Below are positions 19,368 through 28,915 of a DNA stretch of 64,000 nucleotides, piece after piece. The number at the start of each line of letters is the position of its first letter. Position 1 is the first letter of the stretch. Origin of the DNA: Deltaproteobacteria bacterium (GTDB lineage Bacteria > Desulfobacterota > GWC2-55-46); assembly GCA_016212705.1 (NCBI GenBank), contig JACREU010000002.1, positions 1 to 64,000 of the forward strand, given 5' to 3'. The notes beneath the pieces were generated by a model that did not search any database, was not told the origin of the DNA, and saw only the letters and a program-made list of their open reading frames with translations. Made by a program: the position numbers and the translations under genes.

Positions 19368-19956
19368 CGCGCTAAGGCGCTTGAAGGACGTGGACTTCTC
19401 TTTCCTTAAGTCGTTTAAGCGGGAGGCCCTCGCCGTTGGCGTACTTGTCATCCTCTCGCTCCTCTTCTACAGGTTCGGTTATAAGAGGAATATAGACGAG
19501 ATGCATGCGCTGAGGTCGGGTAGCGAGGCCCTGCGCTCGGAGATACAGATGGCGGAGGCCCAGTCGCGGGCGTCGGAAGGGCTGTCAAAGGCCGTGAGCG
19601 ACGCTACGGTAAACCTCAAGACCGTCGAGGGGAGGCTCAAAAGCCTCAAGGAACGTTTGCCGTCGGATAAGCAGGTCTCCAGAATACTCTCGGAGTTCTC
19701 CGAGAGCGACTTCCCGCGCGGCATAAGGATAGTATCGATAAAGCCTCTGGAGCCCGAGGCAAAGGGCGAGCTCTCCAGGCTACCGTTCCATATAAAGATG
19801 GAGGCGAAGTTCCAGTCATTCGGGGATTACCTGGAGCGCATCGAGAGGCTCCCGAGGCTCATGGTCGTCGATAACTTCATGATAGAGGGCGGCGACGCCG
19901 CGGACCTTACGGCTGAAGTATATCTCAGCGCCTATATATTGAGCTACGGAAGATGA
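19357..19956 (+). CDS. pilO: PilO-like assembly protein
   Basis: TM + coiled coil + SFGDYLERIERLPRLMVVDNFMI; position after pilN. Confidence 0.85.
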   Translation: MNGDALRRLKDVDFSFLKSFKREALAVGVLVILSLLFYRFGYKRNIDEMHALRSGSEALRSEIQMAEAQSRASEGLSKAVSDATVNLKTVEGRLKSLKERLPSDKQVSRILSEFSESDFPRGIRIVSIKPLEPEAKGELSRLPFHIKMEAKFQSFGDYLERIERLPRLMVVDNFMIEGGDAADLTAEVYLSAYILSYGR

Positions 19957-20333
19957 AGACCTGCATACCCATACTACTGATAACGATATCCCTGCTGATA
20001 ACTCCCTTTGCCGGCGCGGCTGAAGAATCCCTCTCCTTACGGAACGCGCTCCCTGAGACAAAGGCGGAGCCTCTCGCGTGGGGAAGGGACCCTTTTGTCC
20101 CCGAGGTGCGCGTCTCGGGCCCCTCGACAGCCCCTCAGCAGGAGCTCCGGCTTAAGGCCGTCTTCTACAACGAGACGCGTCCGTCGGCTATCATCAACGA
20201 GAATATCGTCTACAGGGGGAGCCTCATCGGAGGGCAAAAAATCGTTGATATAGGCAGGACTCATGTTATACTTCAAGGAGAAAATGGCTCTATAAGGCTC
20301 GAACTCACAGAGGTCCCGGAGCTAAAAAAATGA
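19953..20333 (+). CDS. PilP/MshK-like periplasmic protein
   Basis: Signal peptide, WGRDPFVP, LKAVFYNETRPSAIINENIVYRGSLIGGQKIVDI. Confidence 0.75.
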   Translation: MKTCIPILLITISLLITPFAGAAEESLSLRNALPETKAEPLAWGRDPFVPEVRVSGPSTAPQQELRLKAVFYNETRPSAIINENIVYRGSLIGGQKIVDIGRTHVILQGENGSIRLELTEVPELKK

Positions 20334-21658
20334 GGTTAAACAGGCCTTCACGACGCGCCTTCGCGTCCTTCCTCCTCGTCCTCTCCATCATTTTCATTAT
20401 CCCGGCCCCCGCGTCTCCAGGCCAGGCCGAGGACGCCTTACGGAATGAAAAGAGGCTCTTTTCCATCGAGGTGAGGGAGGCCGACATTACGGACGTTCTC
20501 CGCGCGCTCGCGCAACAGAGCGGGCTTAACATCATACTCGGCGAGGGTGTCTCAGGAAAGGTCTCGGTTAGCTTCAAGGACATCCCGTTCAGGGACGCCC
20601 TTGAGATCATCATCAAGGCGAACGGGCTCACATATACCATACAGAACAACGTCTTCTGGGTCGGGAAAAAGGTCGACTTCTCGGACGAGATGTCGATAGA
20701 GACGGTCAAACTCAACTACGCGGACCCGGCTGTCGCCGTGCCCCAGTTGAAAGGCATATTGAGCGCCGACGGTGTGGCGTATTCGGACGCGAGGACGAAT
20801 TCCGTCATCTTAAGGGACCTCCCGAGGAACATCGCGAGGGCGCGCGCACTTTTAAAGAGCGTTGACTCCCCCTCGGCGCAGGTCTTGATAGAAGCGCGCA
20901 TAGTCGAGGCGTCTTCTACCTTCTCCAAACAGCTCGGAATCCAGTGGGGAGGGGCGTACAACTCCGGGTCGGACTCCGTCACAGGCGGCCAGTCGCTCTC
21001 GACTTCGACCGGCGGCAGGAGCTTCGCCGTCAACCTCCCCGTAGCGTCGCCGACATCAGGCGTCGGCATCATCATCGGGTCGCTTTCGAGCAAGCTGACG
21101 CTCGACCTCGAGCTTACCGCCGCGGAATCCAAGGGGGACTTGAAGATCGTCTCGAGGCCGAGGATAGCCACCATAAACAACAAGGCCGCCAAGATCCACA
21201 GCGGGACGACATACAGGGTGAAGTCCTCCGAGACGACGTCCACGGATACCACGACTTCGTCTTCGTCCGGCCTTGAGGAGATATCCACGGGCATTGACCT
21301 TACCGTAACGCCCCAGATATCCGACGACGGCTTCGTCCTCCTGAACATATCGACTGAGAAGAGCGAGGCTGATTTTTCCAGGACCGTCGACGGGATACCC
21401 GGCGTGACGGAAAAGAGCGCGTCGACCTACGTGCTCGTCCGCGACGGCGACACAGTGGTCATAGGCGGGCTATACAGGTCCGTTGAGAGCGGCACCGACT
21501 CTTCGGTCCCGTATCTCTCCGAGATACCCGTCATCGGCCCCATACTCTTCAAATCGAAGTCGAAGGAGCTCCAGAACGAGGAGCTCCTCGTATTCATAAC
21601 GCCAAGCATCCTAAAGCATGAAAAAACGGAGGCCTCGATTGGGAACGCCGCAAGGTAA
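20330..21658 (+). CDS. Secretin (PilQ/MshL-like)
   Basis: STN-like N-terminal domain, secretin core VLIEARIVEAS...GGLYRSVESGTDSSVPYLSEIPVIGPILFKSK. Confidence 0.9.
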   Translation: MRLNRPSRRAFASFLLVLSIIFIIPAPASPGQAEDALRNEKRLFSIEVREADITDVLRALAQQSGLNIILGEGVSGKVSVSFKDIPFRDALEIIIKANGLTYTIQNNVFWVGKKVDFSDEMSIETVKLNYADPAVAVPQLKGILSADGVAYSDARTNSVILRDLPRNIARARALLKSVDSPSAQVLIEARIVEASSTFSKQLGIQWGGAYNSGSDSVTGGQSLSTSTGGRSFAVNLPVASPTSGVGIIIGSLSSKLTLDLELTAAESKGDLKIVSRPRIATINNKAAKIHSGTTYRVKSSETTSTDTTTSSSSGLEEISTGIDLTVTPQISDDGFVLLNISTEKSEADFSRTVDGIPGVTEKSASTYVLVRDGDTVVIGGLYRSVESGTDSSVPYLSEIPVIGPILFKSKSKELQNEELLVFITPSILKHEKTEASIGNAAR

Positions 21659-22451
21659 GACTAAACTGAAAACCATCTCAGCCTTATCGATCGCCGCCTT
21701 TCTAATGGCCGTTATGCTCCTGCCGTCATGCAAGAAGGACGACGCGACGGAAGAGGTCATATCCAAAAGGGTGAGGATCGGGCTCCAGGAGGCGGGCTCA
21801 AAGGCCGCTCCGTCAGAGGGGGGGCAGGGCGCTGACGTCCATACGACTGAGGCGCAGAAGGCGGAGACAAAGCCCGCTGAGCCTGTGATGGAGACCGCGC
21901 CCTTGGCAAAGCCGTCCGACGCTGTAAAGGCCCTTGAGGCGCCGCAGAAGCCGGAGGAAAAGGCCGCTTTGAAAAAGGCAGAGCCGGCCATCGAAAAAAA
22001 GGCGGCTGAACCCCCAAAGCCGGCCGTAAAAAAGACTGAACCCGCGGCTCCTCAGAAGTCCGGCAGTAAGGCAGGGCCGGTCAAGGCGCAGAGGCCTGAA
22101 GTAAAGGTCTCCAAGGCGGAAAAGGCAAAAGACGCTCGACAGATGTGGCTTGACAAGGTAGCGAAGGCAGGCAAGGCCCTCGCCAAAAAGCCGTATGCGG
22201 TAAACGTCGCCTCTTTCCCGAGCTTGAAAGAGGCGCACTCGCTCCTTAAGTCCCTCAAGGCATCCGGCTACATTGCGTACACGACCGAATTCACCAAGGA
22301 GGGGGTCAAGTGGTACAGGGTGCGGGTCGGCTTTTATAAATCGAGGGAAGAGGCCTCAAAGGTCGGGGACAGGCTCGAGTCCAGATACAACGTACAATCC
22401 CCCTGGATAGTAAAACCGCCTAAGGAAGAGGCGGCCGGTCTGATACAATAG
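21618..22451 (+). CDS. SPOR-domain protein with Ala/Lys/Pro-rich linker
   Basis: C-terminal YAVNVASFPSLKEAHSLLKSLKASGYIAYTTEFTKEGVKWYRVRVGFYKSREEA; start uncertain, overlaps secretin 3' end. Confidence 0.75.
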   Translation: MKKRRPRLGTPQGKTKLKTISALSIAAFLMAVMLLPSCKKDDATEEVISKRVRIGLQEAGSKAAPSEGGQGADVHTTEAQKAETKPAEPVMETAPLAKPSDAVKALEAPQKPEEKAALKKAEPAIEKKAAEPPKPAVKKTEPAAPQKSGSKAGPVKAQRPEVKVSKAEKAKDARQMWLDKVAKAGKALAKKPYAVNVASFPSLKEAHSLLKSLKASGYIAYTTEFTKEGVKWYRVRVGFYKSREEASKVGDRLESRYNVQSPWIVKPPKEEAAGLIQ

Positions 22452-22488
22452 CGGTTTAAAGCCTTTGTAAAACAACAAGTTAATTAAA

Positions 22489-22520
22489 AAGGCCCTTGAC
22501 TGCCGAGTTCCAGGGGCCTT
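22489..22520. terminator. Hairpin, terminator-like
   Basis: AAGGCC-CTTG ... CAGG-GGCCTT inverted repeat between the SPOR gene and miaB; A-rich on the 5' side on + strand. Confidence 0.35.
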
Positions 22521-22567
22521 AAAATGAAATACCGGCGAATTATGCAAAAAATGGACCTTTTTGATAG

Positions 22568-23911
22568 ATGGAGCAGAGTGCAGAAGGCGTAAAAAGGGTT
22601 TTTCTTGAGACCTTCGGGTGTCAGATGAACGACAACGACTCGGAGAGGATACTTGGGTTCCTTAAAAATATTAATTATACGCGCACCAGCAAGCCGACGG
22701 ACGCCGACCTTATCATCCTGAACACCTGCTCTGTCCGGGACAAGGCGGAGCAGAAGGTCTACTCGGCGCTCGGCAGGTTCAAGGAGCTGAAAGAGGAGAG
22801 ACCGGGGCTCATCCTGGGTGTGGCCGGCTGTGTCGCCCAGCAGGAGGGCAAAAAACTCCTGAAGAGGGCCCCGTACCTCGACCTCGTCTTCGGGCCCCAG
22901 AATATTCACAGGCTCCCCGACCTCATAGGAGAAATAAGTAAAAAGAGGGGACGGCTCGTAGCCGTCGAGCAGTCCGAGTCAATCGATGAGAACGAGTACG
23001 GACTCTTATCCGCCGCGGACGGGAGGGCCTTCGTCTCCATCATGCGCGGGTGCGACAACTTCTGCGCCTATTGCATCGTCCCGTACACGAGGGGGAGAGA
23101 GGTAAGCAGGAGGAGCGCCGATATAATCGGCGAGGTATCGAGGCTCGCCGAAGGCGGCGTAAAGGAGGTAACGCTCCTCGGCCAGAACGTCAACTCCTAC
23201 GGCGCGGGAGGCGCTGAAGTATCCTTCCCGGAGTTGCTCCGCCTTGTAGCCCGCATAGACGGCATAAGGAGGGTGCGTTTCATAACCTCGCACCCCAAGG
23301 ACATCTCCGTTGGGCTCATACGCCTCTTCGGAGAGGAGCCAAAGCTCGCGAGGCACATACACCTGCCTGTCCAGTCCGGCTCGGACAGGGTACTTAAGGC
23401 AATGGGCAGGGGCTACACTGCCTCGCATTACTCTTCGAAGGTAAGGCTCATCAAAAATCTCCACCCGGATATCTCCGTCACGACCGACATAATCGTCGGC
23501 TTTCCAGGGGAGACTGAGGACGAATTCGAGGAGACGATCGCGCTTCTTCGCGACTTGCGCTTCGACAACATCTTTTCGTTCATGTACTCGCCGAGGCCGC
23601 TCACGAAGGCCGCGGCGTTCACTGGCCATGTCCCGGCGGACGTAAGGTCAAAGAGGCTTCAGAGGCTCCAGGACGCCCAGCGGTGCATAACCCTTGAGAG
23701 GAGCAGAGAGCTCGTAGGCAGGAGGGTCGAGGTCCTTTTGGAAGGAGCCTCCACCGCGCCCGGCGAGCGCGAGTTTTCAGGCAGGACCTCCTGCAACAGG
23801 ATAGTGCGTTTCCCGTATGAAGGCGTTTTACCCGATTCCATCGTCGAAGTAGTCGTAACGGAGGCATATCCGAACTCGCTCCGCGCGGAATTCCCCCCGC
23901 AGGGAAAATGA
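22568..23911 (+). CDS. miaB: tRNA-2-methylthio-N6-dimethylallyladenosine synthase MiaB
   Basis: ETFGCQMNDNDSERI, radical SAM CDNFCAYCIVPYTRGREVSR, TRAM domain. Confidence 0.95.
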   Translation: MEQSAEGVKRVFLETFGCQMNDNDSERILGFLKNINYTRTSKPTDADLIILNTCSVRDKAEQKVYSALGRFKELKEERPGLILGVAGCVAQQEGKKLLKRAPYLDLVFGPQNIHRLPDLIGEISKKRGRLVAVEQSESIDENEYGLLSAADGRAFVSIMRGCDNFCAYCIVPYTRGREVSRRSADIIGEVSRLAEGGVKEVTLLGQNVNSYGAGGAEVSFPELLRLVARIDGIRRVRFITSHPKDISVGLIRLFGEEPKLARHIHLPVQSGSDRVLKAMGRGYTASHYSSKVRLIKNLHPDISVTTDIIVGFPGETEDEFEETIALLRDLRFDNIFSFMYSPRPLTKAAAFTGHVPADVRSKRLQRLQDAQRCITLERSRELVGRRVEVLLEGASTAPGEREFSGRTSCNRIVRFPYEGVLPDSIVEVVVTEAYPNSLRAEFPPQGK

Positions 23912-23924
23912 AAAGGAGCAACAG

Positions 23925-24425
23925 ATGCTGTTAAAAATGAAGGTCTCCGGGCTTGCCATCGACCCGTTTACCAACGTCCCGATAGTCATATTGAAGGACA
24001 TGGAAGAGAAGAACACGCTCCCGGTCTGGATAGGCGTGCTTGAGGCGAGCGCCATAGCCTCTGAGCTCGAAAAGATCCAGTTCTCGAGGCCGATGACGCA
24101 CGACCTCCTGCGGGAGATACTCAAGTCCCTCGGCGCGGCCATAGAAAAGGTCGAGATAGTGGACCTCAGGGACAACGTCTACTACGCCCTCATACAGATG
24201 ACTACCAAGGACGGCGGCTTTACAATCGACGCGAGGCCGAGCGACGCCATAGCCATCGCCTTAAGGGCCGGCGCGCCGATATTCGTCGAGGCGAAGGTCG
24301 TCGAAAAATCGAAGTCCATTGATCTGCGTGATGCCGGGAAGGACGGCCTGAAGGAAGGGGCCAAGAACTTTCTGGATTCCCTCGAGGACATGAGCCCGGG
24401 GGACTTCGGCAAATACAAGATGTAG
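23925..24425 (+). CDS. Bifunctional nuclease (BFN) domain protein
   Basis: VIVLKD-like core, LPVWIGVLEASAIASELEKIQFSRPMTHDLLREIL, RPSDAIAIALRAGAPIFVE. Confidence 0.9.
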   Translation: MLLKMKVSGLAIDPFTNVPIVILKDMEEKNTLPVWIGVLEASAIASELEKIQFSRPMTHDLLREILKSLGAAIEKVEIVDLRDNVYYALIQMTTKDGGFTIDARPSDAIAIALRAGAPIFVEAKVVEKSKSIDLRDAGKDGLKEGAKNFLDSLEDMSPGDFGKYKM

Positions 24426-24514
24426 GGTCTCCATCGCCTCCGGCAGAAGGGGCTATTAAGAAGCCCCGCATACGGTTGCGGGGACCTGATGAGAAGACTA
24501 CGGAGTTTTTATTT

Positions 24515-25510
24515 TTGGAAAGCGAAGCGTTATCAGCTCTTGCGGGAAAGCTCGTGCCGGGGAGGTTCTACGACGGCTTTTTCGTAAGCGAATACGGGCG
24601 GCTTGAGGCCCTCCGCGCGGCGCGTTACAACAGCGCCTTCTCGGTAATCATCCTGACGATCGACCACGGCCCCGCAATTGACGAGGGCGCGGGCCTTGAG
24701 GCCCTTAGGGCTACCGCCAGGGCCTGCGTGGACTCCATCAGGAACTGCGACGTAGCCGGGCTTACCGGCGACGGGCAGATAACCGTCATACTCCCGGAGA
24801 CCGACTGGTTCGGGTCCCTCGCCGCGACGAGGAAGATCTCGAAGGCCGTTTCCGCTAACCTTCCGAGGGAGCGGGGACAGCCCTCGGCCATACTCTCCAA
24901 CGCGACTTTCCCAAAGGACGGCAGGGGCTACGGAGAGGTCGTAAGCGCGGCCCTCAAAAGGGCCTCTGACCGCAGGGGGTCCGTCTGGGAGAAGGCGGGC
25001 TTCAGAAACAGGCTCTTCTGGGAGATACTCGGAGACCTTACGGGCGCGGGGCAAAAAGGCGCCGGGTGCGCCACGTTCGACGCGGGCGCGAATCAGGAGC
25101 TCAATGAATTCTTTCTCGACCAGATCAACGACTTCGTCGCCAAGGAGGTCTTGCGGTCGCCGCAAAGACGCGGCATAGCGTACTTCGCGTTCAGGGACAT
25201 CGACCCGGGGCTCCCGCTCCTTAAGTCCCTCAATTCCTCTGGGGCGCTCTCGGCAAAGGTCTTCCTCGTAGGCGAAGGCGGCTCCCGCTCGATCGAGGTC
25301 AAGAACGCGACCCCCATACTGCTTGACGACCCGAGGCTCCGTGAGACGTCCTTCACTTTTTATTTGAGCGAGGAGTCGGGCTACGCCCTCGTCTGCAAGG
25401 AGAACTGGGGCGAGACATTCTCGTGCTTTCATACGTCGGACGAGTTCCTCGTCGAGGGGCTCATAACGAAGTTCCAGAACGAATACTCCTTGCAGGAACA
25501 ACTCGGCTGA
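24515..25510 (+). CDS. Protein with degenerate GGDEF-like domain and an unassigned C-terminal domain
   Basis: FYDGFFVSEYGRLEALRAARYNSAFSVIILTIDH...SIRNCDVAGLTGDGQITVILPETD; only alternative start codons available, TTG 24515 chosen because of upstream GGAG. Confidence 0.6.
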   Translation: MESEALSALAGKLVPGRFYDGFFVSEYGRLEALRAARYNSAFSVIILTIDHGPAIDEGAGLEALRATARACVDSIRNCDVAGLTGDGQITVILPETDWFGSLAATRKISKAVSANLPRERGQPSAILSNATFPKDGRGYGEVVSAALKRASDRRGSVWEKAGFRNRLFWEILGDLTGAGQKGAGCATFDAGANQELNEFFLDQINDFVAKEVLRSPQRRGIAYFAFRDIDPGLPLLKSLNSSGALSAKVFLVGEGGSRSIEVKNATPILLDDPRLRETSFTFYLSEESGYALVCKENWGETFSCFHTSDEFLVEGLITKFQNEYSLQEQLG

Positions 25511-27030
25511 TGGATAGAAAGCACATCCTCCTCGCATTCAGGGACGAAGGCGAGATGAAAGAATTTTCAGACCATATCTCCGGGCTCGGCTTAGAGGTAG
25601 AGTCCGCCGGCGACGGCGCGCGCGCCCTGGAGCTCTCCATTCAGGACCCGCCCGCGATGATAGTGGCGGACTTCGATCTCCCGGTCATAAGCGGCGAGCG
25701 GCTCTTCCAGATACTCAGGAATAACCCGCACACGGCGAAGGTCCCGTTCCTCTTTATATCCGACGGCGTAGCCGACATAAAGGGGTTCAGGACCGGCGTC
25801 GACATATTCCTCTTGAAACCCGTCAACCTCGAAGAGGTCTCCGTCAGGGTCAGGAAGTCGCTTTCATCCGCGCCCTCAGGCATGGGCTCCAAGGAACTCG
25901 AGGGCAGGCTCAATCACATGCCGCTCGCCGACATCCTCCAGTTCCTGCACCTGAACAGGAAGGAAGGGGAATTAAGGCTTAAATCCGGGGAGAGCTCAGG
26001 CGCCGTATTCGTAAAAGACGGCCACATACTGAACGCCGTCCTGGACGGTATAGAGAAGGAGAAGGCGCTCTTCAGGCTCCTCGCCTGGACGGACGGCAAG
26101 TTCGAGTTCATCCCGAAGGCCATAACCGCGCCGAGGAAGATACGCGGGAGCGCCGGGGGCGTCCTCATGGAGGGGATGAGACAGCTCGACGAGTTCAGGA
26201 AGCGCGAGTCTGAGTTCCCCTCGAGGGACGCGGTGCTCCGGCCCCGCGCCGGGGCCGAGACGCTCCCCAAGGGGCTTCAGCCGATAGTCTACGAGGTCGT
26301 ACAGATATCAAAGGCGCTCGGCAGGGTAGGGGAGATCGTCGAGAGGTCTTCGCACCCGGACTACGACGTCTATGTGACTATACAGGGGCTCCTTGCCCGG
26401 GGGGTCCTCGCTGAGGAGCCGGCCGGGACTTTTGCCCGCGACGAGGTCTTTCTCACGAACGACCAGATGATAAGCATAAGGGAGAAGATAATAAGCAGGT
26501 TCTCCGGGATTGGGAGCTTGAATTACGGGAGGGTCCTCATCCTTGCCACCTCCGGCAAGCTCGTTCAGGCGTTCCTTGCCCAGTGCAGGAGGATACCCGG
26601 ACTGCATGTGGACGCGAGGTCGGCCTTCTCCCAGATGGATAACCCGCTCGGGCCCGTTGCAACGCTTAAGCTCTACGGCGGGCTCGACCTTACCATCTTT
26701 TCCATACCTGCGGTCAGGAACATGGGGCCGCTCTGGAGGGCGTTCTCATCGAACCTCGTCTCCATCGTCCTCCTATGGGACAGGGAAGGGGCGGAGTCTT
26801 CGTTAAAAGACCTCGCCTCGGCAAAGAGGGAGATACTCCTTGGGAGACGGGTCCCGGCGGCGCATGTCTTCGTGGGGGCAGAGGGCGAAGAGGCCCGGTA
26901 TAAGAAAGAGATGGGCCTTAAGTCGGACGAGCCGCTCTTCAGGATCGAGGAGAACGGAAAGGCCGTCGCGCAGGACGTCTTCTACAGCCTTTTCAGCAAC
27001 CTTTTAAAGGAAGATTATGCCGCAATTTAA
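25510..27030 (+). CDS. Response-regulator receiver + DUF4388 (PatA N-terminal-like) protein with an extra C-terminal domain
   Basis: Receiver core IVADFDLPVISGERLFQIL...FLLKPVN; DUF4388-like MPLADILQFLHLNRKEGELRLKSGESSGAVFVKDGHILNAVL. Confidence 0.75.
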   Translation: MDRKHILLAFRDEGEMKEFSDHISGLGLEVESAGDGARALELSIQDPPAMIVADFDLPVISGERLFQILRNNPHTAKVPFLFISDGVADIKGFRTGVDIFLLKPVNLEEVSVRVRKSLSSAPSGMGSKELEGRLNHMPLADILQFLHLNRKEGELRLKSGESSGAVFVKDGHILNAVLDGIEKEKALFRLLAWTDGKFEFIPKAITAPRKIRGSAGGVLMEGMRQLDEFRKRESEFPSRDAVLRPRAGAETLPKGLQPIVYEVVQISKALGRVGEIVERSSHPDYDVYVTIQGLLARGVLAEEPAGTFARDEVFLTNDQMISIREKIISRFSGIGSLNYGRVLILATSGKLVQAFLAQCRRIPGLHVDARSAFSQMDNPLGPVATLKLYGGLDLTIFSIPAVRNMGPLWRAFSSNLVSIVLLWDREGAESSLKDLASAKREILLGRRVPAAHVFVGAEGEEARYKKEMGLKSDEPLFRIEENGKAVAQDVFYSLFSNLLKEDYAAI

Positions 27031-27048
27031 ACACAGAGGGGGACCCCG

Positions 27049-27699
27049 ATGATAGACCTCCACACGCACAGCCTTTTGAGCGACGGCGCGCTCATACCCA
27101 CCGAGCTCGTAAGGAGGGCGCGCGTCGCCGGATACGCGGCGATGGCCATAACCGACCACGCGGACGCCTCCAACATCGAAGACGTCCTGAAAAAGCTAAT
27201 CAAGGTCGCGAGGCAGTTGAATACGGACAGGACCTTCAAGGTCATACCCGGAGTGGAGCTTACCCACATACCGCCGAGGCTCATACCGGTGATGGTCAAG
27301 AAGGCGCGCTTACTCGGCGCGCGCGTCGTTGTGGGCCACGGAGAAACGCTCTCGGAGCCCGTGGAAGCAGGGACTAACAGGGCGTATATAGAGGCGAAAA
27401 CCGACATACTCGCGCACCCGGGGCTCATAACCGAGGCAGACGCGGGGCTCGCCGCGAAAAACGGCGTGCACCTTGAGATAACGACGCGCGCCGGGCATTC
27501 GATCTCGAACGGCCACGTCGCCGCGCTCGGAAAAAGATGCGGCGCGGGCTTGCTTCTGAATACCGACTCGCACGCCCCGGGGGACCTCGCAGGCGACGAG
27601 CGCGCGCTGAAGGTCGCGTTAGGCGCGGGTCTAACCGAAGACGACTTTAAAAAAATGCAGGATAATGCCGATGCCATCGTTAAGAAAATTCGCGTTTAG
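27049..27699 (+). CDS. PHP-domain phosphoesterase (histidinol-phosphatase-like)
   Basis: MIDLHTHSLLSDG, AITDHAD, ILAHPG, LLNTDSHAPGDL. Confidence 0.88.
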   Translation: MIDLHTHSLLSDGALIPTELVRRARVAGYAAMAITDHADASNIEDVLKKLIKVARQLNTDRTFKVIPGVELTHIPPRLIPVMVKKARLLGARVVVGHGETLSEPVEAGTNRAYIEAKTDILAHPGLITEADAGLAAKNGVHLEITTRAGHSISNGHVAALGKRCGAGLLLNTDSHAPGDLAGDERALKVALGAGLTEDDFKKMQDNADAIVKKIRV

Positions 27700-28891
27700 C
27701 GCCGTCCTCGGCGCGTTGCTCTTCCAGGGTTGCGCGTCAGCCCCTCCGATAGGGGAAAAGACCGCGTGGCAGACCTTCATGAGGTCGTATTCGAGGACTA
27801 ACGTATCGGAAGATTCTATCATTCTTCCGCTCGTCGTAGCGTGGGAGGACGACGTATCCGCCTCCACGGCCTTCAAGGGATATACGAAGGAACAGCCCTC
27901 GTCCCCGGTCTTCTACGACGGGGCGCTCTTCGTCTCGTCGACGGATGAACGGCTCTATTCATACGACGCGGCCTCCGGGAAAATAATATGGACGTTCAAC
28001 GCCTCCTTTCCGATAGAGGCGACGCCGACGGTAGCCGGAGACCGCGTCTTCTTCGGCTCCGGAGACGGCGCAATGAGGTGCCTGGACAAGGCGACAGGCA
28101 ACTCGATATGGAGCTACCAGACACGCTCGGAGATACTCTCCTCCCCCATAGTAGTGGACGGGCGCGTAATATTCACGTCATCCGACGACAGGGTCCACGC
28201 GGTGGATGAGAAGACCGGGGAGAGGCTCTGGACCTTCGCCCGCGCGACGTTCAGGGCCGTCCAGCCGAGGGTCAACGGCTCCCCGGCATACTCCGACGGC
28301 CGCGTCTTCGTATTCTTTTCCGACGGCTCGCTCGCCGCGATTTCCGTTGACAGGGGCGCGGAGCTCTGGTCAAAGGCCGGAGTGGTCAGGGACTTCGATT
28401 CGCCGATAAAGACGAGAAGGACCCCGCTCGTCGACAACGGACTCGTTTATGTGATAGACGACAAGAACTCCGTCCAGGCGTTTTCCGCCGTGACAGGCGA
28501 GGCGAAGGGGTCTTTCGACCTCCTCAAGGCCTATGACTTTGTCCTGCCGGACGCGCGGACGATAACGATACTCGGCGTTGACCAGATAATCTCGCTCGAC
28601 AGGATAACAGGCTCGATACTATGGAAAAAGGACCTCCGGAACAGGCCGTCTTCGTCGATATTCGCCGTCAAGGGGATGGTCTTCGTCCTCTCCAATCACA
28701 GGACGAGCTTCCTTAATACCGGCTACTTTGAGAAGGACAACGGCTATATCGAGGCGCTGGACATGAAGAACGGCGATACGCTATGGGGCGAAGGGTTGAA
28801 GTCCGGCATATCGTCGAACGGCTCCTCTGGACATTCGAGGATAGCCTTACTCACCGACAGCGGCATCATAGAGGTATTCAGGGGCAGGTAA
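27665..28891 (+). CDS. PQQ-binding-like beta-propeller lipoprotein
   Basis: Lipobox LLFQGC; repeated blades e.g. LYSYDAASGKIIWTFNAS, VHAVDEKTGERLWTF. Confidence 0.88.
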   Translation: MPMPSLRKFAFSAVLGALLFQGCASAPPIGEKTAWQTFMRSYSRTNVSEDSIILPLVVAWEDDVSASTAFKGYTKEQPSSPVFYDGALFVSSTDERLYSYDAASGKIIWTFNASFPIEATPTVAGDRVFFGSGDGAMRCLDKATGNSIWSYQTRSEILSSPIVVDGRVIFTSSDDRVHAVDEKTGERLWTFARATFRAVQPRVNGSPAYSDGRVFVFFSDGSLAAISVDRGAELWSKAGVVRDFDSPIKTRRTPLVDNGLVYVIDDKNSVQAFSAVTGEAKGSFDLLKAYDFVLPDARTITILGVDQIISLDRITGSILWKKDLRNRPSSSIFAVKGMVFVLSNHRTSFLNTGYFEKDNGYIEALDMKNGDTLWGEGLKSGISSNGSSGHSRIALLTDSGIIEVFRGR

Positions 28892-28915
28892 CCAGCAAGC
28901 AAGGAAAGAGACGCC

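Noticed and set aside
24533-25537. 334-aa antisense ORF under the degenerate GGDEF gene
   Set aside because: Shadow ORF; the sense frame has domain-like hydrophobic patterning and the antisense does not.
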